The position numbers were made by a program, and so were the translations under genes. A DNA stretch of 64,000 nucleotides, from assembly GCF_029968035.1 (NCBI RefSeq), contig NZ_JASCIQ010000001.1, positions 62,001-126,000 of the forward strand, read 5' to 3'. This stretch comes from Streptomyces cavernicola. Its GTDB lineage: Bacteria; Actinomycetota; Actinomycetes; Streptomycetales; Streptomycetaceae. Under the pieces are notes generated by a model. The model saw only the letters and a program-made list of their open reading frames with translations, was not told the origin of the DNA and ran no database searches. Of the stretch, positions 18,932 to 28,523 are shown one piece after another. Position 1 is the stretch's first letter. Each line of letters begins with the position of its first letter.

Positions 18932-20827
18932 TCAAGCCGCGTGCCGTCCGTGTGGTCCGCCGTGTCCGGCCCCGTGATCGAACTTCAGGGCCTCCTCCGG
19001 CATGACCACGAACGGCCGCATCATCCCCATGTCCTCATGCTCCAGGAGGTGACAGTGGTACATGAACCGCCCGTAGGCGCCGTCGAAGCGCCCCATGATC
19101 CGCAGCATCTGCTTGCCGGGCACCCTGAACACGTCTTTCCAGCCGCGCTCGTTGGGCGCCAGCGGCAGCCGCGTGCCGGGGTCGTACGCGATGGGCGCGC
19201 GGGTCCCGCCGAGCTCCAGGTCGAACCCGGACACGTCGTAGGCGTCCCGGCCGAGCGCCTGGAAGTCGGCGAGGTGGATGTGCATGGGGTGCAGGACCTC
19301 CGACAGATTGAGGAAGCTCCACTGTTCGTGGGCGCCCTCCGCGATGGTGAAGCCGAGGCCGTCGTTGAAAGTCCGCGCGATCCGTCGGTAGGTCTTCAGC
19401 ACCCCCTCCGCATCGCGCACCTGAATGATCCCCTCGGTGGGCGTCTGCACGTCCGCCGCCTCGTGCTCTCCGAGTTGGGCCATCTCCCAGATCTCGGGAT
19501 GCCCGCCGCCGCCCTTGGTGCCGGGCGGGGTGAGCACGACCATGCGGTGCCCGTGCTCGATGTCGTGGCTGATCCGCCGGAAGGAGCCGGAGAGCACCTC
19601 GGGCACCTCGAAGGGGTCGCATGTGCCGCTCGGCCGCACCCGGAACTCCATGACCTGCGGGTAGCGCACGTCGTTCAGCGGGTCAGGCACGCCCGGCGCC
19701 TGCTCACGGCCCTTGTCGACGAGGCGGAGCCGCCTGCCGGCCAGGGCACGGAAGTCGACCAGCAGATCGAAGCGTTCGGCGGGCGCGACGGTCAGCACGG
19801 GCAGTGCGGCGTCGAAGTCGACGGGCACCGGGCGCGGCAGGAGCCCGCCGTCGCTGCCGATCTGCTTGATCACACCGGGCACGGGATTGTCGTCCTCGTC
19901 GATCAGCACGAGGTTGTAGGTCCGGGCGTTGGAGGCGTTGACGAGCCGGAAGCGGTACCACGCGTCGTCCACATCCGCGTACGGCCAGATCTGCCCGTTG
20001 ACCGTCGTGTACGGGCCGGTGAAGGGCAGCGAGACGGGCTTGCCCGTCTCGGGGTTCTCCTCCTGGACGACGACGGTCTTGTGCAGGATGCGGCCGTTGA
20101 GGGTGCCGTCCTCGTCGGTGTCGAGGTTCCGGTCGGCGATGAGCAGCGGTATCTCCCGCTCGCCGCGCGGAAGTCGAAGCGCGTCCTCCTCGTCGTCCCG
20201 GACCAGGTAGGTGCCGTACAGCCCGGCCTGGACGTTCCAGCGGGTGATGTTCATGGCGTGGTCGTGGTACCACCACTGCACGGCCTGGTGGTCGTTCGGG
20301 TACTCGGAGAGCTGCGCGTCCCCGTACCCCACCGCGTTGTCGGCCCAGCCGTCGTTGCCGCCGCCGGTCTGTGCACCGTGCAGGTGCGTCACCGTCCAGG
20401 CCGGCAGGGCCGCGACGTCCTTGTTCGGTTCGACCTCGCCGCGGCCGGGCTCGGTGCCGGCCTGGGGTTCGCCCTGCGGCCTCGCGGGCACTTCCACCGC
20501 TGTGACCGGGTATTCGGAGCCCTCAGGAATGCGGTTGGTCCAAGCCACGCGGATGCGCCTGCCGCGCCGCACCTCAATGGTGGGACCGGGCACGCTTCCG
20601 TTGTAGCCCCACATCAGAGTGGGCGGCAGCTGCGGGTGCAGCCGCACCCAGGTGGGCCGCAGCGTGATGGCCGTCTCCTGGAGCACGTCGACAGGCTGCG
20701 GCCGGAGCAAGGGCGGCACGGTCAACGGGCTGATGTACGGGACGAGTTCGCCGTCGGCGACCTTCTCCTGGACCTGGTCGAGTCCATCGGTCAGCCGGTC
20801 GGCCAAGCGCTCGATGATGTCGGTCAA
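18932..20827 (-). CDS. Multicopper oxidase, phenoxazinone-synthase-like
   Basis: 631 aa. All copper-binding motifs are present: VTHLHGAQ (about residue 152), [20 protein letters not shown] and the C-terminal type-1/type-3 segment [14 protein letters not shown]. From [16 protein letters not shown] onward the sequence resembles my memory of Streptomyces antibioticus phenoxazinone synthase far more closely than laccase or CotA. PhsA couples o-aminophenols oxidatively, but many species carry the enzyme without actinomycin genes and none is visible here, so the physiological substrate is open. There is no signal peptide, hence cytoplasmic. The start is a TTG with GGGGGAA upstream. Confidence 0.9.
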   Translation of the reverse strand: MTDIIERLADRLTDGLDQVQEKVADGELVPYISPLTVPPLLRPQPVDVLQETAITLRPTWVRLHPQLPPTLMWGYNGSVPGPTIEVRRGRRIRVAWTNRIPEGSEYPVTAVEVPARPQGEPQAGTEPGRGEVEPNKDVAALPAWTVTHLHGAQTGGGNDGWADNAVGYGDAQLSEYPNDHQAVQWWYHDHAMNITRWNVQAGLYGTYLVRDDEEDALRLPRGEREIPLLIADRNLDTDEDGTLNGRILHKTVVVQEENPETGKPVSLPFTGPYTTVNGQIWPYADVDDAWYRFRLVNASNARTYNLVLIDEDDNPVPGVIKQIGSDGGLLPRPVPVDFDAALPVLTVAPAERFDLLVDFRALAGRRLRLVDKGREQAPGVPDPLNDVRYPQVMEFRVRPSGTCDPFEVPEVLSGSFRRISHDIEHGHRMVVLTPPGTKGGGGHPEIWEMAQLGEHEAADVQTPTEGIIQVRDAEGVLKTYRRIARTFNDGLGFTIAEGAHEQWSFLNLSEVLHPMHIHLADFQALGRDAYDVSGFDLELGGTRAPIAYDPGTRLPLAPNERGWKDVFRVPGKQMLRIMGRFDGAYGRFMYHCHLLEHEDMGMMRPFVVMPEEALKFDHGAGHGGPHGRHAA

Positions 20828-21226
20828 GACTGTTCCCCCATGGTGAGTGCTGTGCGTCGCCGCTCCCCCGGCGGCACCGGCACACGTCGCCCCGCGACGT
20901 CACACCCGGCGCGCGCCTCTGCGACGAACCCCGTCGGGCGGCTCACGACCCGCCCTCACCCCACAAGACACCGCACATCACAGGGCAGTTGCGTTAATCC
21001 CGCATTCCGGCTGAAACCCTGTGCACATGCCAGTAATCGGGTGCGGAATCTCCACGACCGGACGGCTGTCATCGACGCTCAAGGCCGTTCCGCTTCTGCC
21101 CCCATACTCCCGTCTGCCCTGCCGCTGCCAGCAGTTCAGACCGCCGAGTGCTCCGTCACGCCGCTCCGGGAGCAGGCACCAGGAAGGTCGGACGGGCCCG
21201 TCGAATACGGCCACCGAGGCAGGACC
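20828..21226. other. Upstream region of the multicopper oxidase gene
   Basis: 399 bp, no gene supported. It should contain the oxidase promoter on the minus strand. I found no clear CueR- or CsoR-type copper operator. Two AT-richer patches (GTTGCGTTAATCC near 20990 and CAGTAATCGG near 21030) are the likeliest promoter elements. Confidence 0.3.
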
Positions 21227-21658
21227 TCAGGCACGGAATGCGCGTACGTACCGCCGCTGCCAGGGTGTTTCCACGGCATGCCGGTCGTAGTGGCGGCGCA
21301 CGAAGTCCACGGCCTGCTCTGGCGGTACGCCGTCGAGGACGGCGAGACAGGCGAGCGCGGTGCCGGTGCGGCCGCGGCCGCCCGCGCAGGCGACCTCGAC
21401 TCGCTCGGAGGCGGCACGCTCCCAGACGGTACGAAACACCGCGGCGGCCTCGGCACGGTCGCTCGGCAGCCGGAAGTCGGGCCAGCGCAGCCAGCGAGAC
21501 TCCCATGCGGTCGCGGGCGGCTGCTTGCCGAGGAGCAGCACGGCGAAGGTGGGCGGCGGCCCGTCGGGCAACGGCTTCCGCAGGCCACGCCCGCGCACCA
21601 GTCGGCCCGAGGGCAGGCGCAGCACTCCGGGGGCTTCCGGGTCCCAGAACTCGATCAC
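21227..21658 (-). CDS. Protein tyrosine / dual-specificity phosphatase-like protein
   Basis: 143 aa from a GTG start. VACAGGRGRTGTALACLAV (about residues 89-107) contains the phosphate-binding CX5R loop CAGGRGR followed by the T/S-G of Cys-based phosphatases. WPDFRLPSDRAEA upstream provides a WPD-like aspartate loop. The small size suits a minimal dual-specificity phosphatase acting on phosphotyrosine or another phosphoester in the cytoplasm. It sits close downstream of the methyltransferase on the same strand. Confidence 0.78.
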   Translation of the reverse strand: MIEFWDPEAPGVLRLPSGRLVRGRGLRKPLPDGPPPTFAVLLLGKQPPATAWESRWLRWPDFRLPSDRAEAAAVFRTVWERAASERVEVACAGGRGRTGTALACLAVLDGVPPEQAVDFVRRHYDRHAVETPWQRRYVRAFRA

Positions 21659-21733
21659 ACGCTTACGGTATGCGGCCCCGCCGCCGGACCGCGGCGGAAT
21701 GCCACGCCCCGGCTCCGCACGCCACTCACCGCC

Positions 21734-21796
21734 CTAGTGCTGAGCGTGTTGTGCGCGCTGCGCCTGCTGTGCCTGCTGTGCCTGCTGTGCCTGCTG
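21734..21796 (-). repeat. In-frame Gln/Ala repeat immediately after the methyltransferase stop
   Basis: Past the TGA at 21797-21799 the same frame stays open for 20 codons, reading QQAQQAQQAQQAQRAQHAQH and then TAG. The underlying DNA is a 9-bp repeat (TGCCTGCTG on the plus strand) with about four copies. The residues before the stop (EQQSQQR) have the same composition, so the stop cuts a once-longer low-complexity tail. Confidence 0.75.
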
Positions 21797-22660
21797 TCAA
21801 CGCTGCTGCGACTGTTGCTCCGTGTGCCCTGCCGGCGTTCGGAACCCGTACCGCAGGATGCGGCCGATGTCGCGCAGGACGGGGATGTGGGCGAGCAGGC
21901 GCATGCCGAGACGGCCGGAGCGAGGCAGGTGGTCGAGTCCGGGCACGTCCACGCTGCGCACCGAGTCGAGCAGAGTGAGTCCTGGCGCCCAGGACTCGAG
22001 GGCCTTCGGGTCGTCGACGCCCCAGTGCAGCGTCGCTCCGGCGTTGCGCACGGCCGGCACCCGGTTCTGCAGGCGGATGCCGATCGTGCCGTACACGTCG
22101 AAGAGGAGGCTGCCGCTGGGGAAGCGGGCGGTGATGCTCCGGATGAGCCGGAGGGCGTCGTCCTCGCGCAGGTACATGGACAGGCCCTCGAAGACAGCCA
22201 CGGTCGGCCGGTCCGCGGGGATCCCCTGGAGCCAGCCGTCCTCCGTGACGGAGGAGCCGATCGTGCGGTAGTCCACGCCGTCCGGTTCGCTGAGCAACCG
22301 GCGGCGCAGGTCGATGACTTCGGGGAAGTCGACATCGATCCAACGGACGGTCGACGCTGGCGCGATCCGGTGCACGCGCGTGTCCAAGCCGCACGCCAGG
22401 TGGAGCACGGTGGCGGAGCGTTGTTCGGCGAGGAACTCCCGGGTCCATTCGTCGAGTTGGCGGGCCCTGAGCGCGACGCCCACGGCGCTGGTGCCTTTGA
22501 CTCCGGTCTTGCGGAAGTCGTAGTCGATGCGCCTGACGGCGCGGGCCGCTGCGTCGTCGTGCAGGACGGAGCGTGGAGAGCGGCTGTCGAGGGCCCGCCC
22601 GTAGAGGGTGGCGAGCATCGTCTCCTGGGCGCCGGTCAGCGTGATCTTCTCGCGGTCCAT
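21797..22660 (-). CDS. Class I SAM methyltransferase, LCMT / PPM1-like family
   Basis: 287 aa. SAM-binding ATVLHLACGLDTRVHRI (about residues 84-100) and WIDVDFPEVIDLRRRLL (about 110-126) are typical of leucine-carboxyl-methyltransferase-like proteins, which in Streptomyces methylate small molecules, often in secondary metabolism. VFEGLSMYLREDDALRLI is the family's later conserved block. The Gln-rich C-terminus ends at a stop that seems recent. Operonic with the phosphatase gene. Confidence 0.88.
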   Translation of the reverse strand: MDREKITLTGAQETMLATLYGRALDSRSPRSVLHDDAAARAVRRIDYDFRKTGVKGTSAVGVALRARQLDEWTREFLAEQRSATVLHLACGLDTRVHRIAPASTVRWIDVDFPEVIDLRRRLLSEPDGVDYRTIGSSVTEDGWLQGIPADRPTVAVFEGLSMYLREDDALRLIRSITARFPSGSLLFDVYGTIGIRLQNRVPAVRNAGATLHWGVDDPKALESWAPGLTLLDSVRSVDVPGLDHLPRSGRLGMRLLAHIPVLRDIGRILRYGFRTPAGHTEQQSQQR

Positions 22661-22771
22661 GAGTCCTCAAGCTACTCACGGGCGGGAGGGCGAGGGCGGC
22701 CACACGGAAAGGTGGCGCGAACACGCGGCCGCCTCCGTCCCGCAGTCCGCACGACTGCCTCCGGCGCGGCG

Positions 22772-23272
22772 TCAGGCCAGGCGGTAGCAGTGCGCGTCGT
22801 GCGCCGGTACGTCGAGATCCTGCCGCCAGGAGGCGAGCACCCCGGCGGACGGCTCGAACAGCGCGGCGGGAAGGGCGTCGAGGCGGGTCCACACCCACCT
22901 CACGATCTTGTCCGGTTCGGTCACCCTCGCGGTGGCCCCGGCCTGCGCGGGCACGACCGCCGCGGCGGACAGCCTGATGACGCCCTGCTTCCGGTCGACG
23001 AGTACGGCGACGACCCGCACATCGTCAGGGTCCACCGACAGGCCGGTCTCTTCGGCGAGTTCGCGTGCCGCGGTCTGCTCGAAACTCTCACCCGCGTCGA
23101 CCTTGCCGCCCGGCAGCTCCCAGCGGTCGTCGTGGCCGAGGCCGAGGAGGACGCGCTCCTGATCGTCGACGACGATCACGCCGACCCCTGTGACGCCGTT
23201 CGGTGCGGGAAACGCCCGCTCGGCGCGCTCGGCCTCGGGGGTGACGGGCGCGGACTGTTCCCTGCGGGACAT
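22772..23272 (-). CDS. NUDIX hydrolase
   Basis: 166 aa. The NUDIX box is complete and canonical, GKVDAGESFEQTAARELAEE followed by TGL (GX5EX7REUXEEXGU, about residues 56-78). It hydrolyses a nucleoside diphosphate linked to another moiety; VIVVDDQERVLLGLGHDDRWELPGG resembles MutT-type sanitising enzymes. GGAGG precedes the ATG at 23272. Confidence 0.93.
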   Translation of the reverse strand: MSRREQSAPVTPEAERAERAFPAPNGVTGVGVIVVDDQERVLLGLGHDDRWELPGGKVDAGESFEQTAARELAEETGLSVDPDDVRVVAVLVDRKQGVIRLSAAAVVPAQAGATARVTEPDKIVRWVWTRLDALPAALFEPSAGVLASWRQDLDVPAHDAHCYRLA

Positions 23273-23513
23273 GGCGGCCTCCAACGTGGGGGTACGGCGG
23301 CCGAGTTCCGTGCGTCATCCACGGCTCGGCGATCGACGTCACCGTATCGTCGCGCCGTCGGCCGATCGAAAGCCCTGCCGTTCAAGTGCGGGCAGCCGCC
23401 TCGCCGCCCTCCTTCACGACACGCACTGCTCGACGCCAACTCGGCACTGCTGCTCCGCCTTTGCTGCGCCGCCTGCTGCACCGACGGCCCCGCCGAGCGG
23501 GCGGATCGTACGG

Positions 23514-24773
23514 TCAGCCCGCCGTGGAGACCAGAGGTGCCAGGTCGGCTGTCGCCGCCGCATGGCAGGCGCCCCGGCCGTCGGCGCGGGCGACGATCCG
23601 GCCTCCGGCGATACGTACGGCCGCTTCGGTGCCGTCGCTCACGGCGGGCAGGCCTGCTGCGGCTGCGAGGGAACCCGAAGCGTCGTACACCACTTGGAGT
23701 CGCGGCCAGGCCCACGGGGGAAAGGAGGCGCGCAGGCAACTGGTGACGTCGGCGACGGCGAGACGCGCGAGCGGAATGAGCTCGTCCGGGCTGCCGGAGA
23801 CGATTACCGCGGTCACCGTGGTGCCGGGCGGCACCGCGCGTACCGCTTCCTCCACGGCCTCCAGACGGTGCAGACCGAGCACGACCAGTACCCCGTCACC
23901 ACCGAGGCGAGCAGGGGCGGCCCGCACGGCATCCATGGGGAGCGGAGTCGAGGTCGCATCGGCACCGCCCAAGGAGTGACCCACAGAGCTCTCAGGTGAG
24001 GCCGCTCCCCAAGGCTCGTCGACGGGGCGCGCGTGGGGCACGTACGGCAGATGAGGCGGGGCCCAGGTGTCGTGCGGGGCGGCGTCGGCGAGGCGCTCGC
24101 AGGCGTTGATCACGGTGAAGGGCTCGATGAACCCGGGGGCGGCATCGGCGAGTTGGCGGGCGCCGTGGAGGGAGGTGAGCACGGATTCGGCGACCCGCAC
24201 CATGCGGGCGCGGTCGGACCGGCCGTCCTGCAGGCAATCCTGTGGGCGCTCCTGCGGGTACGCCTGCTCGGCGGGACGCAGTTGTTCGAGGGCGAGAGCG
24301 AGGAGCAGGGCGTCCAACTTCAGGAGCTGGCCGTACGGTTGGCGGGTTCGCTCGTCGGCGAGCACCTCAGACATCAGGTGGGTGTCGAGCCGCGCATCAA
24401 CGGCCTCACCCGCCCCAGCAGCCGCTGCTGCGCGATCACCTGCGAGCGGCAGGCGGGCCGTCCAGGCGCGCGCGAACGCGGCGATCGCGGTGCGCGGAGA
24501 GCACTCGCCCTCGCCGCCGCGACCCGTACCGGCCCCGCTGTCGGTTCCGTACCGCTCCGGCTCGGACTCGGCCAGCTCCGCCAGGACGGCGAAGTAAAGG
24601 GCCTGTTTGCCGGGGAAGTTGGAGTAGACGGCACCACGGGTGAGACCCGCGCGTTCGGCGATGCTGTCGACCTTCGCTCCGGGAAAGCCGCGAGCAGCGA
24701 ACTCCTCCCGGGCCGCTGCCAGCACCTTGGCGCGGTTGAGTTGCTGCAACTGCGCCCTGCTGAGCCGACCCAT
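23514..24773 (-). CDS. TetR-family regulator with a thioredoxin-like C-terminal domain
   Basis: 419 aa, double the usual TetR length. Residues about 12-60 are a TetR helix-turn-helix (VLAAAREEFAARGFPGAKVDSIAERAGLT in part, then RGAVYSNFPGKQALYFAVL). The middle is the helical ligand-binding region. From about residue 300 a separate alpha/beta unit appears, GVLVVLGLHRLEAVEEAVRA ... VTAVIVSGSPDELIPLAR ... LQVVYDASGSLAAAAGLPAV, with the order of a thioredoxin/AhpC-like fold but no CxxC pair. It may sense redox state or bind a ligand. Divergent from the clpX paralogue, 103 bp apart. Confidence 0.8.
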   Translation of the reverse strand: MGRLSRAQLQQLNRAKVLAAAREEFAARGFPGAKVDSIAERAGLTRGAVYSNFPGKQALYFAVLAELAESEPERYGTDSGAGTGRGGEGECSPRTAIAAFARAWTARLPLAGDRAAAAAGAGEAVDARLDTHLMSEVLADERTRQPYGQLLKLDALLLALALEQLRPAEQAYPQERPQDCLQDGRSDRARMVRVAESVLTSLHGARQLADAAPGFIEPFTVINACERLADAAPHDTWAPPHLPYVPHARPVDEPWGAASPESSVGHSLGGADATSTPLPMDAVRAAPARLGGDGVLVVLGLHRLEAVEEAVRAVPPGTTVTAVIVSGSPDELIPLARLAVADVTSCLRASFPPWAWPRLQVVYDASGSLAAAAGLPAVSDGTEAAVRIAGGRIVARADGRGACHAAATADLAPLVSTAG

Positions 24774-24876
24774 TGCCCTCACTCGCTCAAGCCCTGTATG
24801 GATTGCCGTCCGTCACGGCGCAGGATACCTTCGTTTCACATGGTGACGTCATCTGATCCCGGCATTTGAGGTACGA
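24774..24876. promoter_or_regulatory. TetR / clpX divergent promoter region with TGACGTCA palindrome
   Basis: A perfect 8-bp palindrome TGACGTCA (24844-24851) lies 25 bp before the clpX-like start, next to TTTCACATGGTGA, which is itself partly symmetrical. A TetR dimer encoded alongside would be the obvious ligand. This is inference from position and symmetry. Confidence 0.35.
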
Positions 24877-26181
<1,305 letters not shown>

Positions 26182-26295
26182 CCGCACCACCCGCACGCAC
26201 ACGCACACGCACGCGTTCCCGCACGCGTTCCCGCACGTCGGCGCTGCTTCGCTGTTGGCAGAACGGAACTTGCCCTTCAGTCGGCCCTGCGCTCC

Positions 26296-26310
26296 TACTC
26301 TGAAATGGTG
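26296..26310 (+). promoter_or_regulatory. Leaderless -10 element of popR
   Basis: TACTCT (26296-26301) lies 6 nt before GTG at 26308. The TANNNT-to-start distance places the transcription start on the first base of the GTG, with no room for a ribosome-binding site. Confidence 0.5.
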
Positions 26311-26805
26311 AGCAGCGAAGAGCCGACCGAAGCATTCGAGGCGCGAGACGGCCGCGTCAGCAGCATGGACACCTCGTCGACCACGGCCCAGGGACAGACA
26401 TCCGAGGGCCGCGACGCCCAGGTGATACCGCTGCGACCTGCCCACACGGCGCCCTCGACGCCGGCCAAGGAGCCGCTGTGGCGGGATGTCGTGGGCGATG
26501 TGCTGCGTCGCGAACGGCTCGTTCAGGAGCGGACGTTGAAGGATGTGGCGGAGGCGGCGCGCATTTCGATGCCGTATCTCTCCGAGCTGGAGCGCGGCCG
26601 TAAGGAAGCCTCGTCGGAGGTGCTCGCGGCTGCGGCACGCGCCTTGGGGCTGAGCCTGACCGACCTGTTGTCCCGTGGGCACGCGGAGGTCATCCGGCTC
26701 TCCGGTGCGGGCCCCGTCAGCAGCGGGGCAGGCGGTCGCTCCGGCCCCCGTGTCACAGACCCGACGGTCAGAGCCCACCAAAGCCACATGCGGCTGGCCG
26801 CCTAG
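26308..26805 (+). CDS. popR: PopR-type helix-turn-helix activator of clpP3-clpP4
   Basis: 165 aa. Cro/C1-type helix-turn-helix at about residues 55-115 (GDVLRRERLVQERTLKDVAE, then SMPYLSELERGRKEASSEVL). The last residues are MRLAA. In S. lividans PopR activates the clpP3-clpP4 operon and is degraded by ClpP1/ClpP2 through its two C-terminal alanines (published work of Viala and Mazodier); that degron is present here. The gene is convergent with clpP4 and follows the clpX paralogue by about 120 bp. ATG at 26305 is an alternative start; GTG at 26308 fits the leaderless promoter. Confidence 0.85.
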   Translation: MSSEEPTEAFEARDGRVSSMDTSSTTAQGQTSEGRDAQVIPLRPAHTAPSTPAKEPLWRDVVGDVLRRERLVQERTLKDVAEAARISMPYLSELERGRKEASSEVLAAAARALGLSLTDLLSRGHAEVIRLSGAGPVSSGAGGRSGPRVTDPTVRAHQSHMRLAA

Positions 26806-26816
26806 AGCCGAGGCTG

Positions 26817-26928
26817 GCGGGCAGAGGGAAGAGCCCGAGGGGAGGGCCGGAGGAGGGCGAAGGGCCAAGAGAAAGAGCAAGCGCCCCCTCCCCCTCCCCT
26901 CCCCTTCCCCCCTCCCCCTCCAGGCGTC
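26817..26928. repeat. Purine tract then pyrimidine tract between popR and clpP4
   Basis: About 70 bp of almost pure G/A (GAGGGAAGAGCCCGAGGGGA type) is followed by about 45 bp of C/T (CCCCCTCCCCCTCCCCT type). The halves are loosely complementary and could pair into a long hairpin in either transcript, fitting a bidirectional terminator; mirror symmetry of the pyrimidine part could also allow triplex DNA. Confidence 0.5.
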
Positions 26929-27543
26929 CTACCCCAGCCCTCGCACGCCCTCGTTCCGCCGCGTGAGCACCTCGTCCGCGAGGCCGTACGCCACTGCCTC
27001 CTGGGCCGTGAAGACCTTGTCGCGGTCCATGTCCTGGCGGAGGGTCGCCACCTCGTGGCCGGTGTGCTGCGAGAGCACATCCTCGATCTGCGCGCGGATC
27101 CGCATCATTTCCTTGGCCTGGACCCGCAGGTCGGCGACCGTGCCGCGCTGGCCTCCGCTCGCGGGCTGGCCGAGCAGGACGCGCGAGTGGTCGAGGACGA
27201 AGCGTCTGCCCTTGTCGCCCCCGGCCAGCAGCACGGCGGCCGTGGACGCCGCCTGCCCCACGCAGAACGTGGAGATGGGGGCGCCGACGAAGGTCATCGT
27301 GTCGTAGATCGCCATGAGTGAAGTGAACGATCCACCCGGGGAGTTGATGTAAATGGCGATCTCCTGACCCGGGTTGGACGCCTCCAGATGCAGGAGTTGC
27401 GCGATGACGACGTTGGCGACGCCGTCGTCGATCTCCGTGCCGAGGAAGATGATGCGCTCGGACAGGAGCCTGCTGAAGACGTCGTAGGACCGCTCGCCCT
27501 GCGGGGTGCGCTCGACGACGTTCGGGATCGTGTAGGAACCCAT
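26929..27543 (-). CDS. clpP4: ClpP4-type Clp protease subunit lacking the catalytic histidine
   Basis: 204 aa, ClpP fold with [18 protein letters not shown] and [15 protein letters not shown] holding the serine (residue 100). The second conserved site, normally xxHQP, reads [10 protein letters not shown], so the catalytic His is Gly at residue 125 (codon GGC). The Asp region [16 protein letters not shown] is intact. As read, this subunit could assemble with ClpP3 but should not cleave peptides through a normal triad. It starts 1 nt after the clpP3 stop, so the two are co-translated and probably form a heteromeric chamber. Confidence 0.9.
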   Translation of the reverse strand: MGSYTIPNVVERTPQGERSYDVFSRLLSERIIFLGTEIDDGVANVVIAQLLHLEASNPGQEIAIYINSPGGSFTSLMAIYDTMTFVGAPISTFCVGQAASTAAVLLAGGDKGRRFVLDHSRVLLGQPASGGQRGTVADLRVQAKEMMRIRAQIEDVLSQHTGHEVATLRQDMDRDKVFTAQEAVAYGLADEVLTRRNEGVRGLG

Positions 27544-27544
27544 C

Positions 27545-28225
27545 TCAGAACCCCCTGCGCTGCCTGGCCGCTGCGGGCCGTACGTCGACGAGCGAGCTGA
27601 CCACGTGGTCGACCATGCCGTAGTCCCTGGCCTGTTCGGCGGTGAACCAGCGGTCTCGGTCGCCGTCCCTCGCGATGGTCTCCTCGGACTGGCCTGTGTG
27701 CTCGGCGGTGATGCGCTCGATGGAGCGCTTCAGGAACTCCAGGTTCTCCGCCTGGATCTCGATGTCCGCGACGGCTCCCCCGATGCCCGCGGACGGCTGG
27801 TGCATCATGATCCGCGCATTCGGCAGGGCGTACCGCTTCCCGGGAGTGCCGACCGAGAGCAGGAACTGCCCCATGCTGGCGGCGAAGCCCATGGCCAGCG
27901 TGGAGACGTCGTTCGGGATCAGCTGCATCGTGTCGTAGATGGCCAGGCCGGCGTGCACGGAGCCGCCGGGGCTGTTGATGTAGAGGCTGATGTCGGTACG
28001 CGGGTCCTCGGCCGACAGCAGCAGCATCTGCGCACACACCCGGTTCGCGGACACCTCGTCGACCTGGGTGCCCAGCACGATGATGCGCTGGCCCAGGAGT
28101 TGGGCGGCCAGATGGTCGTCGAAACGCGTGGGCGCCGTGTCCCCTTCCTCCGCCCGTGGGGCCTGAGCGGACCGGCCCCAGCCGACCGCGACACCCGAAC
28201 CGGGCCCGGTCATGAGCGAGTTCAT
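27545..28225 (-). CDS. clpP3: ClpP3-type Clp protease subunit
   Basis: 226 aa. Full triad: Ser117 in [11 protein letters not shown], His142 in MMHQPSAG and Asp in [17 protein letters not shown]. The N-terminus (about 35 residues, [19 protein letters not shown]) is longer than in E. coli ClpP, so a propeptide is plausible. AGGAG is 8 nt before the ATG at 28225; ATG at 28231 is too close to it. First gene of the clpP3-clpP4 operon. The two-subunit core is induced when ClpP1/P2 activity falls (family knowledge) because PopR then accumulates. Confidence 0.92.
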   Translation of the reverse strand: MNSLMTGPGSGVAVGWGRSAQAPRAEEGDTAPTRFDDHLAAQLLGQRIIVLGTQVDEVSANRVCAQMLLLSAEDPRTDISLYINSPGGSVHAGLAIYDTMQLIPNDVSTLAMGFAASMGQFLLSVGTPGKRYALPNARIMMHQPSAGIGGAVADIEIQAENLEFLKRSIERITAEHTGQSEETIARDGDRDRWFTAEQARDYGMVDHVVSSLVDVRPAAARQRRGF

Positions 28226-28523
28226 GCCCATCGCTCCTCCTAGCTTTCTCGCGTCGTCGCTGCGCTTGTGACTCCAATGTCGGCCCACGACAGCTGCGAG
28301 GACAGAGATCTCTGCCCTGAGCAGATCTGCCCACAGCAGAGCGAGGCCGGAGTCGTACGCTCCGCACGCCGCGCACACGCAAAGCCGCAGGTGGGCGGCC
28401 GCGAGGGGCGACGCGGCGGCCGCCGAAGCGTTCGCCTCGCCCTCGGCCCGCTCACACGGCCCTTAACTCGAGGCTCTACATTGCGTGTTGAAGATCTGTG
28501 AGCAGCGCCACCAGGAGGAGCCC
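28226..28523. promoter_or_regulatory. clpP3 upstream region, shared with a divergent methyltransferase
   Basis: 298 bp. It contains the perfect 12-bp palindrome CGGCGGCCGCCG (28414-28425), and 4 bp later GTTCGCCTCGCCC, which resembles the first half of the ClgR box GTTCGC-N5-GCG but lacks the GCG half. PopR is a ClgR relative, so this is a reasonable place for its operator. An AT-richer stretch AACTCGAGGCTCTACATTG near 28465 may be the methyltransferase promoter. Confidence 0.35.

Noticed and set aside
18932..20827. Actinomycin cluster around the phenoxazinone-synthase-like oxidase
   Set aside because: No peptide synthetase or kynurenine-pathway genes in the flanks; only the oxidase is present.
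18794..23746. Plus-strand open frame of about 1650 codons over the oxidase-to-NUDIX region
   Set aside because: Runs antisense to at least four well-supported genes; its residues mirror their codon bias and contain no recognisable fold.
28430..28443. Full ClgR box upstream of clpP3
   Set aside because: GTTCGC is present but the GCG half at the required distance is missing, so it is mentioned only as a partial match.
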